Assembly (NCBI RefSeq): GCF_005117025.1
Contig: NZ_SWCO01000012.1
Span: 124,001 to 188,000 of the forward strand
Source of the DNA: Alteromonas portus
Lineage (GTDB): Bacteria > Pseudomonadota > Gammaproteobacteria > Enterobacterales > Alteromonadaceae
Reading direction: 5' to 3'
Length of the DNA stretch: 64,000 nucleotides
Shown: piece by piece, positions 33,719 to 42,300 of the stretch
Layout of the letters: each line of letters begins with the position of its first letter
How positions within the stretch are numbered: position 1 is the stretch's first letter
Translations under genes and position numbers: made by a program
Notes under the pieces: generated by a model
Databases searched by the model: none
Seen by the model: only the letters and a program-made list of their open reading frames with translations
Told to the model about the DNA's origin: nothing

Positions 33719-36700
33719 ATGGTTTTTGGTTGGGTAACACTTGCAGTCTTATACCTGTTCTTGCTGTTTTCCTTAGCAAGTTGGGGCGAAAAAAACTCCC
33801 CTACCGCAAGAGCACTGACTTCTCACCCAGCCATCTACTCACTAGCTCTTGCTATTTATTGTACGGCTTGGACCTTCTTTGGCATGGTGGGTCAGGCCAG
33901 CAGAGATACGTGGATCTATCTTCCGATCATGCTTGGGCCCGTCCTGGTTTACGTGTTGGGCTACAAATTTATTTATAAGCTGACCCTGGTCAGCAAAAAG
34001 CAGCATATTACAACCATTTCAGACTTTATCGCCTCTCGTTACGGCAAGCGACAAACCGTTGCCTTAGTTGTAACCCTTATTGCTTTACTTGCCACCATTC
34101 CCTACATCGCGCTTCAGTTAAAAGCGGTAGGGGCCACCTTTCAACTGTTAACTCAGCAACCCAACAGTAACGGTATAATCATTGCTGCGACGGGCTTTAT
34201 CGCCGCGTTCGCCATTTATTTTGGCACGCGCCAAACTGATGTTACAGAATACAGACGAGGTTTGATGCTAGCTATAGCCTTTGAGTCGACCATTAAATTA
34301 CTCGCCCTTGTGTTAGTAGCTATAGTTGGCTACAGCGCCTGGAAACGCACGCAATCAGGGCCGTTCTTTGAGAGTTTTACTAATGAAATTGCGCTTGCTC
34401 AATTCGGTTCGTTTAGTTTTGTTGCACAAACCATCATGGCCGCGGCCGCAATTGTGTGCCTACCTCGGCAATTTCATGTCGCCATTATCGATAACTTAAG
34501 CCTGGGCCATTTACGCACTGCGCGCTGGCTGTTTCCTCTTTATCTCACCATTATTTCTGCGGTTATTCCCATTATTGCTATCGCGGGAAAGGCGATATTT
34601 GCAGGTCAAGGTATTGAGCCAGACTCCTATGTTTTGTCTCTTGCGATGTTTTCGGAATCGGCGCTTCTTCAAGTCATTGTATTTGTTGGTGGGCTGTCTG
34701 CGGCTACCGCTATGATTATCGTCGCCACCCTGACCTTAAGCACCATGCTTACTAACGATGTAATATTGCCGCGTATTCTCGCGTTCACCGGCAACACTGA
34801 TGATAAAAAAGATGTGTCGAGAAAAATTCGCTTTATTCGCCGTGTCGTTATTGCCTTCATTCTGTTAATGGCCTTTTTATACCACCAGCAGATGACCAGC
34901 AGTCGCTCGCTTCACTCTATTGGCCTTATCGCTTTTTCCCTTGTAATTCAGCTAATGCCCGCCATTGTTGGGGGCCTTTATTGGAAGCGCGCTCACGCCC
35001 ACGGTGTCTATGCTGGGCTTATGGTCGGGCTTGTTATATGGGTGCTGTGGTTAGTGCTTCCAATTGTGAGTGAACAAGTGTCTCAAATGGAGCAAAACGA
35101 ACTTATAAGCCAGGGGGCCATGATTAGCTTGGCAGCAAACACCTTTGTTTACGTACTCTTTTCTCACTTCGCTCCCCAACGCCTTATTGACAGAATGCAA
35201 GCAGAAGCATTCGTTTCACCCGCTATATCTGGCAATAATACAGTTAAAGCCCAAGCGACCAATGTCACCGTGTCTGATCTTATCACCCTGCTTTCAACCT
35301 TTATGGGAACAGGGCGCTGCGACCAACTTCTTGACCAATACCAACAGTTAAATAATTGCCAGCTAAGCCATACCGAAACACCTGATGAATCGTTCTTATC
35401 GTTTTGTGAACGGGCCCTTGGCGGTGTAATTGGTGCATCGAGCGCTAAGGTTTTACTGGACAGTGCGCTGCGCGGAAAAAAAATGGACTTTACGGAAGTC
35501 ATTAACTTTTTCGACGATACCACGCAAGCTATGCAGTTTAATATGACGGCACTTTTGACCTCGCTTGAGAACATGGATCAAGGCATTAGCGTGGTAGACA
35601 AACATTTAAATTTGGTCGCTTGGAACAAGCGCTATGCAAACCTCTATCCCTACCCTGACAACCTGCTTGCTGTAGGCACGCCTATTGAAAAACTCATTCG
35701 CTACAATGCTTCTCAAGGCGAGTTTGGTACTCACAATGTTGACGCTGAAGTAGAAAAGCGATTGGCACATTTGCGCTCTGGTATGCCGCACCGTTTTACT
35801 CGACAACGCAAAGATGGACGGGTTATTGAAATGGTCGGTAACCCACTGCCCGGTGGCGGTTTCGTAACAAGCTTTAACGACATCACGGGGCACGTAGAAA
35901 TTCAACAAGCGCTGGAAGAGTCGAACATTGATCTTGAAGCGCGTATAAAAAAGCGTACTGAAGAAGTTCATTCCATTAACGCCGAACTTCGCTTGGAAAT
36001 AGAACGACGCTCTGAGGCAGAAAAAGAACTAATAAGAGCAAGGAAAGCTGCTGAAGACGCCAACGCCAGTAAAACTCGTTTCTTAGCGCTTGCTAGTCAT
36101 GACGTATTACAGCCACTTAATGCGGCGAAGCTCTATGTAAGTGCATTAGAAGAGCAAGAGTTGTCAGAACAAGCCTTAGCTATCATTCATAAACTTAGTC
36201 ACAGTGTTACTTCGAGCGAAACTCTTATCGGCACCTTGTTAGACATAGCTCGACTAGATCAAGGTGAAATGAAACCTGATATTGAATCTATCGACGTCAG
36301 CGCCTTACTCTCTCCTCTTGTTGATGAAATGGCCATGCGAGCTCGAGAAAAAGGGCTAGGGTTCAAAGCGATTATTCGCCCTTGCTGGGTTAAAGCTGAC
36401 AAAACGTACTTATACCGAATAACCCAGAATTTGCTATCAAATGCCGTGAAGTATACGGAAAAAGGCCGAGTTCTATTCACAGTTAAACCTGTAAAAGGAA
36501 CCGTTTATTTCAAAGTTATCGACACCGGCATAGGTATATCTACCGATAAAAAAGAAAGCATATTCGGCGACTTTTTCCGTGCAAACGAGAGTAAAGAGCA
36601 TGGCCTAGGTCTGGGCTTAGGCGTTGTGCGTCGCTTAAGCTTACAACTAAGCAGCGATATTCGCGTGACATCGAAAGTAGGAGAAGGCAGCTGCTTTGCG

Positions 36701-37162
36701 TTTGCTCTTGCCAAAGCTGAGCCAAAACTGGTTTCTAATGTAGCATCAAAGCCACGCAGCACCACGTTTACAGGAATGGATGTACTTTGCGTTGACGATC
36801 AAAGGGAAAACTTAGATGCCATGCAAACCCTACTACAAAAATGGGGAGTTAATGTTTTCTTGGCGAATAACTGGGAAGATGCGCTTAAGGTTTGTGAAGT
36901 TATCCAGCCTCAAATCTTACTGATGGATTACCAACTTAGCTTTGATGATGAGAAAAATGGGCTCGCGCTGATTGAAGAAATAAGACATCGGTTGAACATC
37001 GTTGTGCCGGCAGCCCTGATAACGGCTACGCCAGATGATAGTTTAGTTACTCAATGTAAGGCACAAGGTGTTAACTTTTTGGCGAAGCCGCTAAAACCAG
37101 CAAAGCTTCGTGCGCTACTTCAAAGTATGACGCGCTATATTAGAGAAGCAAAAAACGTGTAG
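33719..37162 (+). CDS. crbS: Hybrid sensor histidine kinase with N-terminal sodium/solute symporter domain (CrbS-like)
   Basis: 1147 residues. An SSSF transporter-like membrane domain of about 12 helices (1-480) is followed by a linker, then a PAS domain (about 620-740, starting near LENMDQGISVVDKHLNLVAWNKRY) and a coiled coil (about 745-780). The histidine kinase core has its phospho-acceptor H794 in ASHDVLQPLNAAK, with N, G1 and G2 boxes (NLLSNAVKYT, DTGIGI, GLGLG). The C-terminal receiver has D1070 in LLMDYQLS. Homologues (CrbS in Vibrio, MxtR in Pseudomonas) control acs and the acetate switch through a LuxR-type regulator. That regulator and acs follow 4-7 kb away here, which supports the assignment. 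AAGGA lies at 6 bp. Confidence 0.92.
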   Translation: MVFGWVTLAVLYLFLLFSLASWGEKNSPTARALTSHPAIYSLALAIYCTAWTFFGMVGQASRDTWIYLPIMLGPVLVYVLGYKFIYKLTLVSKKQHITTISDFIASRYGKRQTVALVVTLIALLATIPYIALQLKAVGATFQLLTQQPNSNGIIIAATGFIAAFAIYFGTRQTDVTEYRRGLMLAIAFESTIKLLALVLVAIVGYSAWKRTQSGPFFESFTNEIALAQFGSFSFVAQTIMAAAAIVCLPRQFHVAIIDNLSLGHLRTARWLFPLYLTIISAVIPIIAIAGKAIFAGQGIEPDSYVLSLAMFSESALLQVIVFVGGLSAATAMIIVATLTLSTMLTNDVILPRILAFTGNTDDKKDVSRKIRFIRRVVIAFILLMAFLYHQQMTSSRSLHSIGLIAFSLVIQLMPAIVGGLYWKRAHAHGVYAGLMVGLVIWVLWLVLPIVSEQVSQMEQNELISQGAMISLAANTFVYVLFSHFAPQRLIDRMQAEAFVSPAISGNNTVKAQATNVTVSDLITLLSTFMGTGRCDQLLDQYQQLNNCQLSHTETPDESFLSFCERALGGVIGASSAKVLLDSALRGKKMDFTEVINFFDDTTQAMQFNMTALLTSLENMDQGISVVDKHLNLVAWNKRYANLYPYPDNLLAVGTPIEKLIRYNASQGEFGTHNVDAEVEKRLAHLRSGMPHRFTRQRKDGRVIEMVGNPLPGGGFVTSFNDITGHVEIQQALEESNIDLEARIKKRTEEVHSINAELRLEIERRSEAEKELIRARKAAEDANASKTRFLALASHDVLQPLNAAKLYVSALEEQELSEQALAIIHKLSHSVTSSETLIGTLLDIARLDQGEMKPDIESIDVSALLSPLVDEMAMRAREKGLGFKAIIRPCWVKADKTYLYRITQNLLSNAVKYTEKGRVLFTVKPVKGTVYFKVIDTGIGISTDKKESIFGDFFRANESKEHGLGLGLGVVRRLSLQLSSDIRVTSKVGEGSCFAFALAKAEPKLVSNVASKPRSTTFTGMDVLCVDDQRENLDAMQTLLQKWGVNVFLANNWEDALKVCEVIQPQILLMDYQLSFDDEKNGLALIEEIRHRLNIVVPAALITATPDDSLVTQCKAQGVNFLAKPLKPAKLRALLQSMTRYIREAKNV

Positions 37163-37241
37163 TACATGGGGAGCGACGATACATTTTCACCACGTTTTTC
37201 GCTCTCTATAGAGGAACTTCAATCAACGTATTAAGACGTGC

Positions 37242-37865
37242 TTACAATAACTCGTCCTGTGGTTTAGCCTCTTCGGTCTTAACTACTGGCTTCTCTGCAC
37301 TGGACTTAGCAACGACTTTGCCCATTGCGCCCCATTTCTCTTTTGGGTTAAGCAGCACAGGGCGAGTCAAAATTAAGTTATTTGGGTACATCAAGGTTTC
37401 GCGCTCTGAAGTAAGTAAACGTGTACTAAATGGACCAACGTCCGCAATCACACCCTCAATGTAGTTATCTCCATCAAGGATGCGAACATAGTTGCCTCGA
37501 CGATAGGCCACATTGGTTAACAATATAAAGTACGCAGTGATGTTACTAATAAGCGACCAGCTTGCAAAAAGGGCCACCCCAGTTACTGTTATGATTGACG
37601 TAGAAAGTACAAGTAAGCCCGAGAAATCAATACCCCATGCCAGTAGCAGCAGGGAAAGCGATACTGTAGCGACAATTACGCGCGCAGCAAAAAGCCCTTT
37701 CAAGGCACTGTTAGATTTAAGCTTTGACTTTACGATATTAGTTTCTAATTTTGGCAGTAACTTCCGCGACATTGCCAAATAGATAAGCAGAACTAAACCA
37801 CTGAACACGACGTTTGACTGGTACTGAGTTAACCACGCCAAAAAACCATGCCACCACTCATTCAT
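37242..37865 (-). CDS. Small MscS-family mechanosensitive channel-like protein
   Basis: 207 residues with helices at about 18-35, 60-80 and 82-118. The third contains the small-residue-rich TGVALFASWSLISNITAYFILL typical of the MscS pore helix. A beta domain follows (RRGNYVRILDGDNYIEGVIADVGPFSTRLLTSER). It lacks most of the C-terminal alpha/beta domain of E. coli MscS, so it is one of the short family members; gating by membrane tension is inferred. The C-terminus ends in a charged disordered tail. Convergent with crbS and unrelated to it. Confidence 0.87.
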   Translation of the reverse strand: MNEWWHGFLAWLTQYQSNVVFSGLVLLIYLAMSRKLLPKLETNIVKSKLKSNSALKGLFAARVIVATVSLSLLLLAWGIDFSGLLVLSTSIITVTGVALFASWSLISNITAYFILLTNVAYRRGNYVRILDGDNYIEGVIADVGPFSTRLLTSERETLMYPNNLILTRPVLLNPKEKWGAMGKVVAKSSAEKPVVKTEEAKPQDELL

Positions 37866-38165
37866 TCACTCTTTCCTTACTGTTTTTGTAATGCATATTG
37901 GCCCACTTTTCGGTTTTTTCTTAAAAAAGGCCAAGGCGCTCTAATGCTAACGTGAATAACAGACAAGTTCATGCATTAAAAGCAATCGACACAACAAGAA
38001 TTATTCGTAAGACACCCCTTAACACTTCTATTAGTATGCGCGCAAAAATGACTTGTCTAATTAATAATCACGTTCTAACGTGTTAAATTATAATCACGCT
38101 TCAACGTGGTAAATGACTCGTCGATTCAACGACAAAATAAATCACAAACTACAGGCCTTTTCATA
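37866..38165. other. Gene-free divergent region with tandem repeats
   Basis: 300 bp between the MscS-like gene and rimK. The right-hand part carries two adjacent 26-bp repeats (38064-38115); the rest is AT-rich, with no gene I can support. Confidence 0.5.
38064..38115. repeat. Two tandem 26-bp repeats with palindromic cores upstream of rimK
   Basis: Unit 1 (38064-38089) and unit 2 (38090-38115) match at 21 of 26 positions and abut directly. Both begin ATAATCACG and contain an inverted repeat: CACGTT-CT-AACGTG (38069-38082) and CACG-CTTCAA-CGTG (38095-38108). Centre spacing of 26 bp (about 2.5 turns) and position 50-100 bp before the rimK start suggest a cooperative operator. Confidence 0.62.
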
Positions 38166-39071
38166 ATGCGCATCGCTATTCTTTCAAGAAATCCACGTCT
38201 TTACTCTACTTCACGCTTGGTGGAAGCTGGGCAGGCTCGCGGGCATCAGGTCGACGTTATCGACACTATGCACTGCTACATGGATATCACGAGCGCGCGA
38301 CCGTCTGTTCGCTATAACGGTAAAAAACTGCCTTATTATGACGCAGTGATCCCGCGTATCGGTGCATCTGTTAGCTTTTACGGCACCTCTGTTGTTCGCC
38401 AATTTGAAATGATGGGGACCTATAGCCTTAACGAGTCAGTTGCAATTAGCCGTTCTCGGGACAAACTGCGCTCGTTACAGCTACTTTCGCGCAAAGGCAT
38501 TGGCATGCCTAGAACCGGCTTCGCTCACCACCCGGACAAGATTGATGACGTAATCAAGACAGTTGGTGGCGCACCAGTGGTTATTAAGCTGCTAGAGGGC
38601 ACGCAAGGTATTGGTGTGGTATTGGCAGACACTCAAAAAGCCGCCGAATCAATTATTGAAGCTTTTATGGGCCTAAACGCCAGTATATTGGTACAGGAAT
38701 TTATTAAAGAAGCCGGTGGTGCTGATATTCGCTGCTTCGTTGTAGGTGGAAAGGTGGTTGCAGCCATGAAGCGTCAGGCTGCCCCGGGAGAATTTCGCTC
38801 TAACCTTCACCGCGGCGGTCAAGCAAGTTTGGTTCGCTTAAGCCCTGCTGAACGTAAAACTGCGGTAGATGCCGCGAAGACTATGGGCCTTAATTGCTGC
38901 GGTGTAGATATTCTTCGCTCGAACAACGGCCCAGTCGTCATGGAAGTTAACTCTTCGCCAGGCTTAGAGGGCATTGAGAAGGCGACCAACAAAGACGTTG
39001 CTAGCATGATTATTGAATTTATTGAAAAGAGCGCAGAGCCGCACAAAACAAAAACCCGTGGAAAGGGCTAG
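38166..39071 (+). CDS. rimK: RimK: ATP-grasp ligase adding glutamate to ribosomal protein S6
   Basis: 301 residues, the E. coli RimK length. I chose the ATG at 38166 (MRIAILSRNPRLYS, the family N-terminus); the open frame extends to a GTG at 38106 inside the upstream repeat. ATP-grasp features are present: the VVIKLLEGTQGIGV phosphate loop around 135-150, QEFIKEAGGADIRCFVVG, and the metal-binding VVMEVNSSPGLEGIE near the end. RimK ligates glutamate residues to the C-terminus of S6 and can make poly-glutamate chains. First gene of an operon with an M14-type hydrolase and rimB. The ribosome-binding site is poor. Confidence 0.95.
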   Translation: MRIAILSRNPRLYSTSRLVEAGQARGHQVDVIDTMHCYMDITSARPSVRYNGKKLPYYDAVIPRIGASVSFYGTSVVRQFEMMGTYSLNESVAISRSRDKLRSLQLLSRKGIGMPRTGFAHHPDKIDDVIKTVGGAPVVIKLLEGTQGIGVVLADTQKAAESIIEAFMGLNASILVQEFIKEAGGADIRCFVVGGKVVAAMKRQAAPGEFRSNLHRGGQASLVRLSPAERKTAVDAAKTMGLNCCGVDILRSNNGPVVMEVNSSPGLEGIEKATNKDVASMIIEFIEKSAEPHKTKTRGKG

Positions 39072-39113
39072 CCCCTTCAACCTACGCAATAACGTAAATA
39101 TAGGAAAACGTTA

Positions 39114-40145
39114 GTGGTAAATGATGTTTTAAAAATTGGGGGTGAAAATATTGCTCCTGGCGAAACAAAGAAGATTGAGTTGGAGATGCCGCCGTTATAC
39201 ACGGCTACCAACATGAGCATTCCCGTTTATGTGAAACGAGGAAAGCGACCAGGCCCTGTTATGTTCGTTAGCGCAGCCATTCACGGTGACGAATTAAACG
39301 GTATTGAAATAGTGGGTCGCCTTATTCGTTCAAAAGCTATTGAGCGTTTAAGAGGCACCTTGATAGCGGTACCAATGGTTAACGTATACGGCGTGCTCAA
39401 TCAATCACGTTATTTACCCGACAGACGCGACTTGAATCGCAGTTTTCCTGGCAGTAAAAAGGGTTCGCTTGCCGGCCGACTAGCGAACTTGTTTTTTAAA
39501 GAAGTAGTAAGTAAATGTGATGTGGGCATCGACCTTCATACAGGCGCTATTCACCGTAGTAATTTGCCTCAAATTCGCGCAGATCTAGACGACCCTGAAG
39601 TACTAGAAATGGCCAAAGCGTTTGGCGTACCGGTTTTGCTTAATGCCGAATTACGAGACGGCTCAATGCGCGAAGCCGCCAGTGAAAGCGGCGTTAAAAT
39701 CTTACTGTACGAAGCAGGTCAAGCGCTGCGTTACGATGAATTTTCTATTCGAGCGGGCGTAAGAGGTATTATTAATACTATGCGTCATTTGGGTATGCTG
39801 AATAAAAGCCGTAGCAAAGGCCACAGTATTGAACGCTTTATTGCGAGGCAAAGTGGATGGGTTCGCGCGCCAGAAAGTGGCTTTGTGACGCATTTAGCTC
39901 AATTGGGTGATCACGTAGAAAAAGGTGATAAACTGGCCATTATTGCTGACCCGTTTGGCAACTATTTAGATAGCCTTGAAAGCCCAGCCGAAGGGGTCGT
40001 AATTGGTAAACAAAATATTCCGCTTACACAAGAAGGTGAAGCTGTTTACCACATTGCCTACTTCTCAGAGCCTGATACGGTTGCTGAACATGTAGAACTA
40101 TTACAAGACAATTTATTACCACCAGAACAGGGGCCTGTTCTTTAA
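39114..40145 (+). CDS. Succinylglutamate desuccinylase/aspartoacylase-family (M14-like) zinc hydrolase
   Basis: 343 residues. Zinc ligands are evident: H57 and E60 in AAIHGDELNGIE, and H142 in GIDLHTGAIHR. The fold is that of M14 carboxypeptidase-like AstE/ASPA enzymes, and a lipoyl-like barrel lies at the C-terminus (about 245-310, with SGFVTHLAQLGDHVEKGDKLA). GTG start at 39114 with AGGAAA at 6 bp. It lies between rimK and rimB, 42 bp after the former and 17 bp before the latter. Its substrate is unknown. Because its family cleaves N-acyl or C-terminal acidic residues, removal of RimK-added glutamates is an attractive inference. Confidence 0.85.
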   Translation: MVNDVLKIGGENIAPGETKKIELEMPPLYTATNMSIPVYVKRGKRPGPVMFVSAAIHGDELNGIEIVGRLIRSKAIERLRGTLIAVPMVNVYGVLNQSRYLPDRRDLNRSFPGSKKGSLAGRLANLFFKEVVSKCDVGIDLHTGAIHRSNLPQIRADLDDPEVLEMAKAFGVPVLLNAELRDGSMREAASESGVKILLYEAGQALRYDEFSIRAGVRGIINTMRHLGMLNKSRSKGHSIERFIARQSGWVRAPESGFVTHLAQLGDHVEKGDKLAIIADPFGNYLDSLESPAEGVVIGKQNIPLTQEGEAVYHIAYFSEPDTVAEHVELLQDNLLPPEQGPVL

Positions 40146-40162
40146 CATTGGTAGAAAGACTG

Positions 40163-40597
40163 ATGAACAATAAGAAAATTGTTGGTGCGGTAGAACTGTG
40201 CGATTTACCTAAACTTGCTATCTCTGATTTAAACGTACGCGTGGATACAGGGGCTGCCACGTCATCGCTTCACGTAGACAATATTGAAGAGTTTGAACAA
40301 GACGGTGAATTATGGATTAAATTTGATATTCACCCAGACATTCACAATGTTGAACGTGTGGTTCGCCGAGAAGCACGCGTTGAAGGGCAAAAGCGCGTAA
40401 AAAGCTCTACGGCTACACTTGAGAAGCGCTATGTTATAATTACGCCTATAATAATGGACGGCTACCAGTGGGATATTCAGTTAACCCTAACGGATCGCTC
40501 TGAAATGACTTATCTCATGCTTCTTGGAAGAGAAGCAATGAGTGGGCAATTTATTGTAGATCCTGAGCACGACTTTTTGCTGACGGGAAAAGATTAG
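40163..40597 (+). CDS. rimB: RimB-like retropepsin-type protein
   Basis: 144 residues from the ATG at 40163; a TTG at 40148 is possible but has no ribosome-binding site. It has the retropepsin-like catalytic motif V-D-T-G-A at residues 27-31 (D28), in VRVDTGAATSSLH, and the LLGREAMSGQFIVDP region typical of the 'ATP-dependent zinc protease' family, where RimB belongs. In Pseudomonas, RimB together with RimA modulates RimK activity. Here the gene closes the rimK operon, and no rimA-like small gene is seen. Cytoplasmic, with no signal peptide. Confidence 0.88.
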   Translation: MNNKKIVGAVELCDLPKLAISDLNVRVDTGAATSSLHVDNIEEFEQDGELWIKFDIHPDIHNVERVVRREARVEGQKRVKSSTATLEKRYVIITPIIMDGYQWDIQLTLTDRSEMTYLMLLGREAMSGQFIVDPEHDFLLTGKD

Positions 40598-40707
40598 CAC
40601 GTTGAGTTAGCAGGTATAGATAGCGCCGCCTGCGCATGTTGAACCTTAAACGACCTTTAGTCGAGGCATGTATCAGAAGCATTTGCCACGTGCATGAGTA
40701 GAAAGAT

Positions 40708-41679
40708 ATGGACATTAAAACTAAAGCGCTAAGCGCTAGCGTACTTTTAACTAGTCTGTTTACACAATGTCACGTGTATGGACAGCAACAAACTTTCAAT
40801 GAGGTAAGTTCAAACTTACCTCATACCGTTTTGCGTCTTCCAAACATACACCCCGGTCGAGACACCGTCTATTCTTATGCAAAATCACTGCTAACAGAAG
40901 CCTTACGAGTTACAGAGCCACAGTATGGCACTTTCGAACTCATTATTAGCGACCAAGAAACTGCGCAAGAGCGCCAACTACGTAGTCTAGAACACAATAT
41001 GCTAGACGTGACGTGGAGCGTAACGTCAACCGAGCGCGAGCGTCAGTTCCTCCCTGTTCGCATTCCTATTATGGCCGGGCTATTTGGCAAACGCGCACTG
41101 TTTGTCAAAGAGGGTGATGTTCGACTGAAAGAGGTAAAAACTCTTAAAGAGCTGCAACATTTTCGTGCTGTTCTAGGTTATGACTGGCCCGATACAAAAA
41201 TTTTTCGCGCAAACGATATCCCGGTATTAGAAACCACTTACCGAGCTTCTTTTCGCATTGTCTCGGAAGGTTTCGCTGATATGTTTCCAAGAAGCGTAAT
41301 GGAGATTAGCGAAGAGTTTGCCAATAAAAGTTTATCAAATGGTTTGGCTATCGATGAGCACCTCATTATTTCATATCCCAGTCCCATCTTTTACTTCGTA
41401 GGCAGTGATAATCAAGCGCTTGCTGGGCGAATAGCTGAAGGCTTACTTATGCTATTTGAAACAGGTAAGTTTCAAGAGCTGTTGCTGGCTCATGCTAATT
41501 TTAAAGAAGGTATGACCCTGCTCGACGGGCGAACAATTATTGAAATTGATAATCCTTTGCTTAGTGAGCAAAGCCGGTTGGCGTTAGAAAAATTCTTGCC
41601 TGAGTTTGCTGCTTCAGATGCAGTGCTTCAGTTTGACGCTACTGAATTGGGGGCTCCAGCTCAAGTTGTGAAGCAATAA
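40708..41679 (+). CDS. Secreted solute-binding-protein-like protein next to crbR
   Basis: 323 residues with a signal peptide (about residues 1-25, ending near CHVYGQQ). The rest resembles a family 3 solute-binding protein: VLRLPNIHPGRDTVYSYAKSLLTEAL in lobe 1, then LGYDWPDTKIFRAND and IVSEGFADMFPRSVMEI. No ABC transporter partner is present. Its last 41 bases overlap the 3' end of convergent crbR. A stand-alone binding-like protein next to a signalling operon may feed a ligand to a sensor, but nothing in the sequence identifies the ligand. I cannot name the family more precisely. Confidence 0.75.
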   Translation: MDIKTKALSASVLLTSLFTQCHVYGQQQTFNEVSSNLPHTVLRLPNIHPGRDTVYSYAKSLLTEALRVTEPQYGTFELIISDQETAQERQLRSLEHNMLDVTWSVTSTERERQFLPVRIPIMAGLFGKRALFVKEGDVRLKEVKTLKELQHFRAVLGYDWPDTKIFRANDIPVLETTYRASFRIVSEGFADMFPRSVMEISEEFANKSLSNGLAIDEHLIISYPSPIFYFVGSDNQALAGRIAEGLLMLFETGKFQELLLAHANFKEGMTLLDGRTIIEIDNPLLSEQSRLALEKFLPEFAASDAVLQFDATELGAPAQVVKQ

Positions 41680-42283
41680 GTACCGCTTGTGTACGGTTGT
41701 TTATGCCCAGCTTTTTGAAGATTGCGGTAACGTGCGCTTTTACAGTGGCCTCTGCGATATCTAAGTTAAAGCCAATTTGTTTGTTCAGCAAGCCATCTCG
41801 CATATAGCAAAGCACCTTATATTGCGAAGGCGTAAGCGATGCAACTTTGTCTGCAAGTTCAGAAAACTCTTCGTTCACTTCATCAACGTCTTCGCTTAAA
41901 TTGTCAGGTAACCATACGTCGCCATCTAAAATGGCCTCTACCGCGTTTGCAATATCCTGTGCACTGGCTGTTTTTGGAATAAACCCTAACGCGCCAACGC
42001 TGATAACTTTAGAAATAAGCGTAGTGTCTTCGGTTCCTGAAACCACGGCAACAGGGAGTTCGGGAAAGAGTTTGCGAATATGCAGCAGGCCAAATAAATC
42101 ATTACTACCCGGCATATGTAAATCTAGCAGCAACAAGTCGATATCCTCATTATTGAGAATATCGACTGTAGTGTTTAAATCTCCCGCCTCTTTGAGCGTT
42201 AAGGCTGGAAGTGACAACGACAACGCGCCTCTTAGTGCATCGCGATACAGCGGATGATCATCAGCGATTAGAAGGGTTATCAT
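41639..42283 (-). CDS. crbR: LuxR/NarL-type response regulator (CrbR-like) for acetate metabolism
   Basis: 214 residues. The receiver domain has D54 (LLLDLHMPG) and a conserved lysine in GFIPKTAS. The C-terminal LuxR-type HTH has LTPSQYKVLCYMRDGLLNKQI and VKAHVTAIFKKLGINNRTQA. The gene lies 17 bp downstream of acs on the same strand, so it may be cotranscribed with its expected target. The partner kinase is CrbS at 33719. CrbR/ErdR/AgmR-type regulators activate acs in related bacteria. The gene overlaps the convergent binding-protein gene by 41 bp, an unusual arrangement that could allow antisense interference. Confidence 0.9.
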   Translation of the reverse strand: MITLLIADDHPLYRDALRGALSLSLPALTLKEAGDLNTTVDILNNEDIDLLLLDLHMPGSNDLFGLLHIRKLFPELPVAVVSGTEDTTLISKVISVGALGFIPKTASAQDIANAVEAILDGDVWLPDNLSEDVDEVNEEFSELADKVASLTPSQYKVLCYMRDGLLNKQIGFNLDIAEATVKAHVTAIFKKLGINNRTQAVLIASQLELEPPIQ

Positions 42284-42300
42284 TGTCTATATCCTTAGTT

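Noticed and set aside
38064..38115. The tandem repeats as a short CRISPR or mobile-element end
   Set aside because: Only two abutting units without spacers, no cas gene and no transposase; an operator is the simpler explanation.
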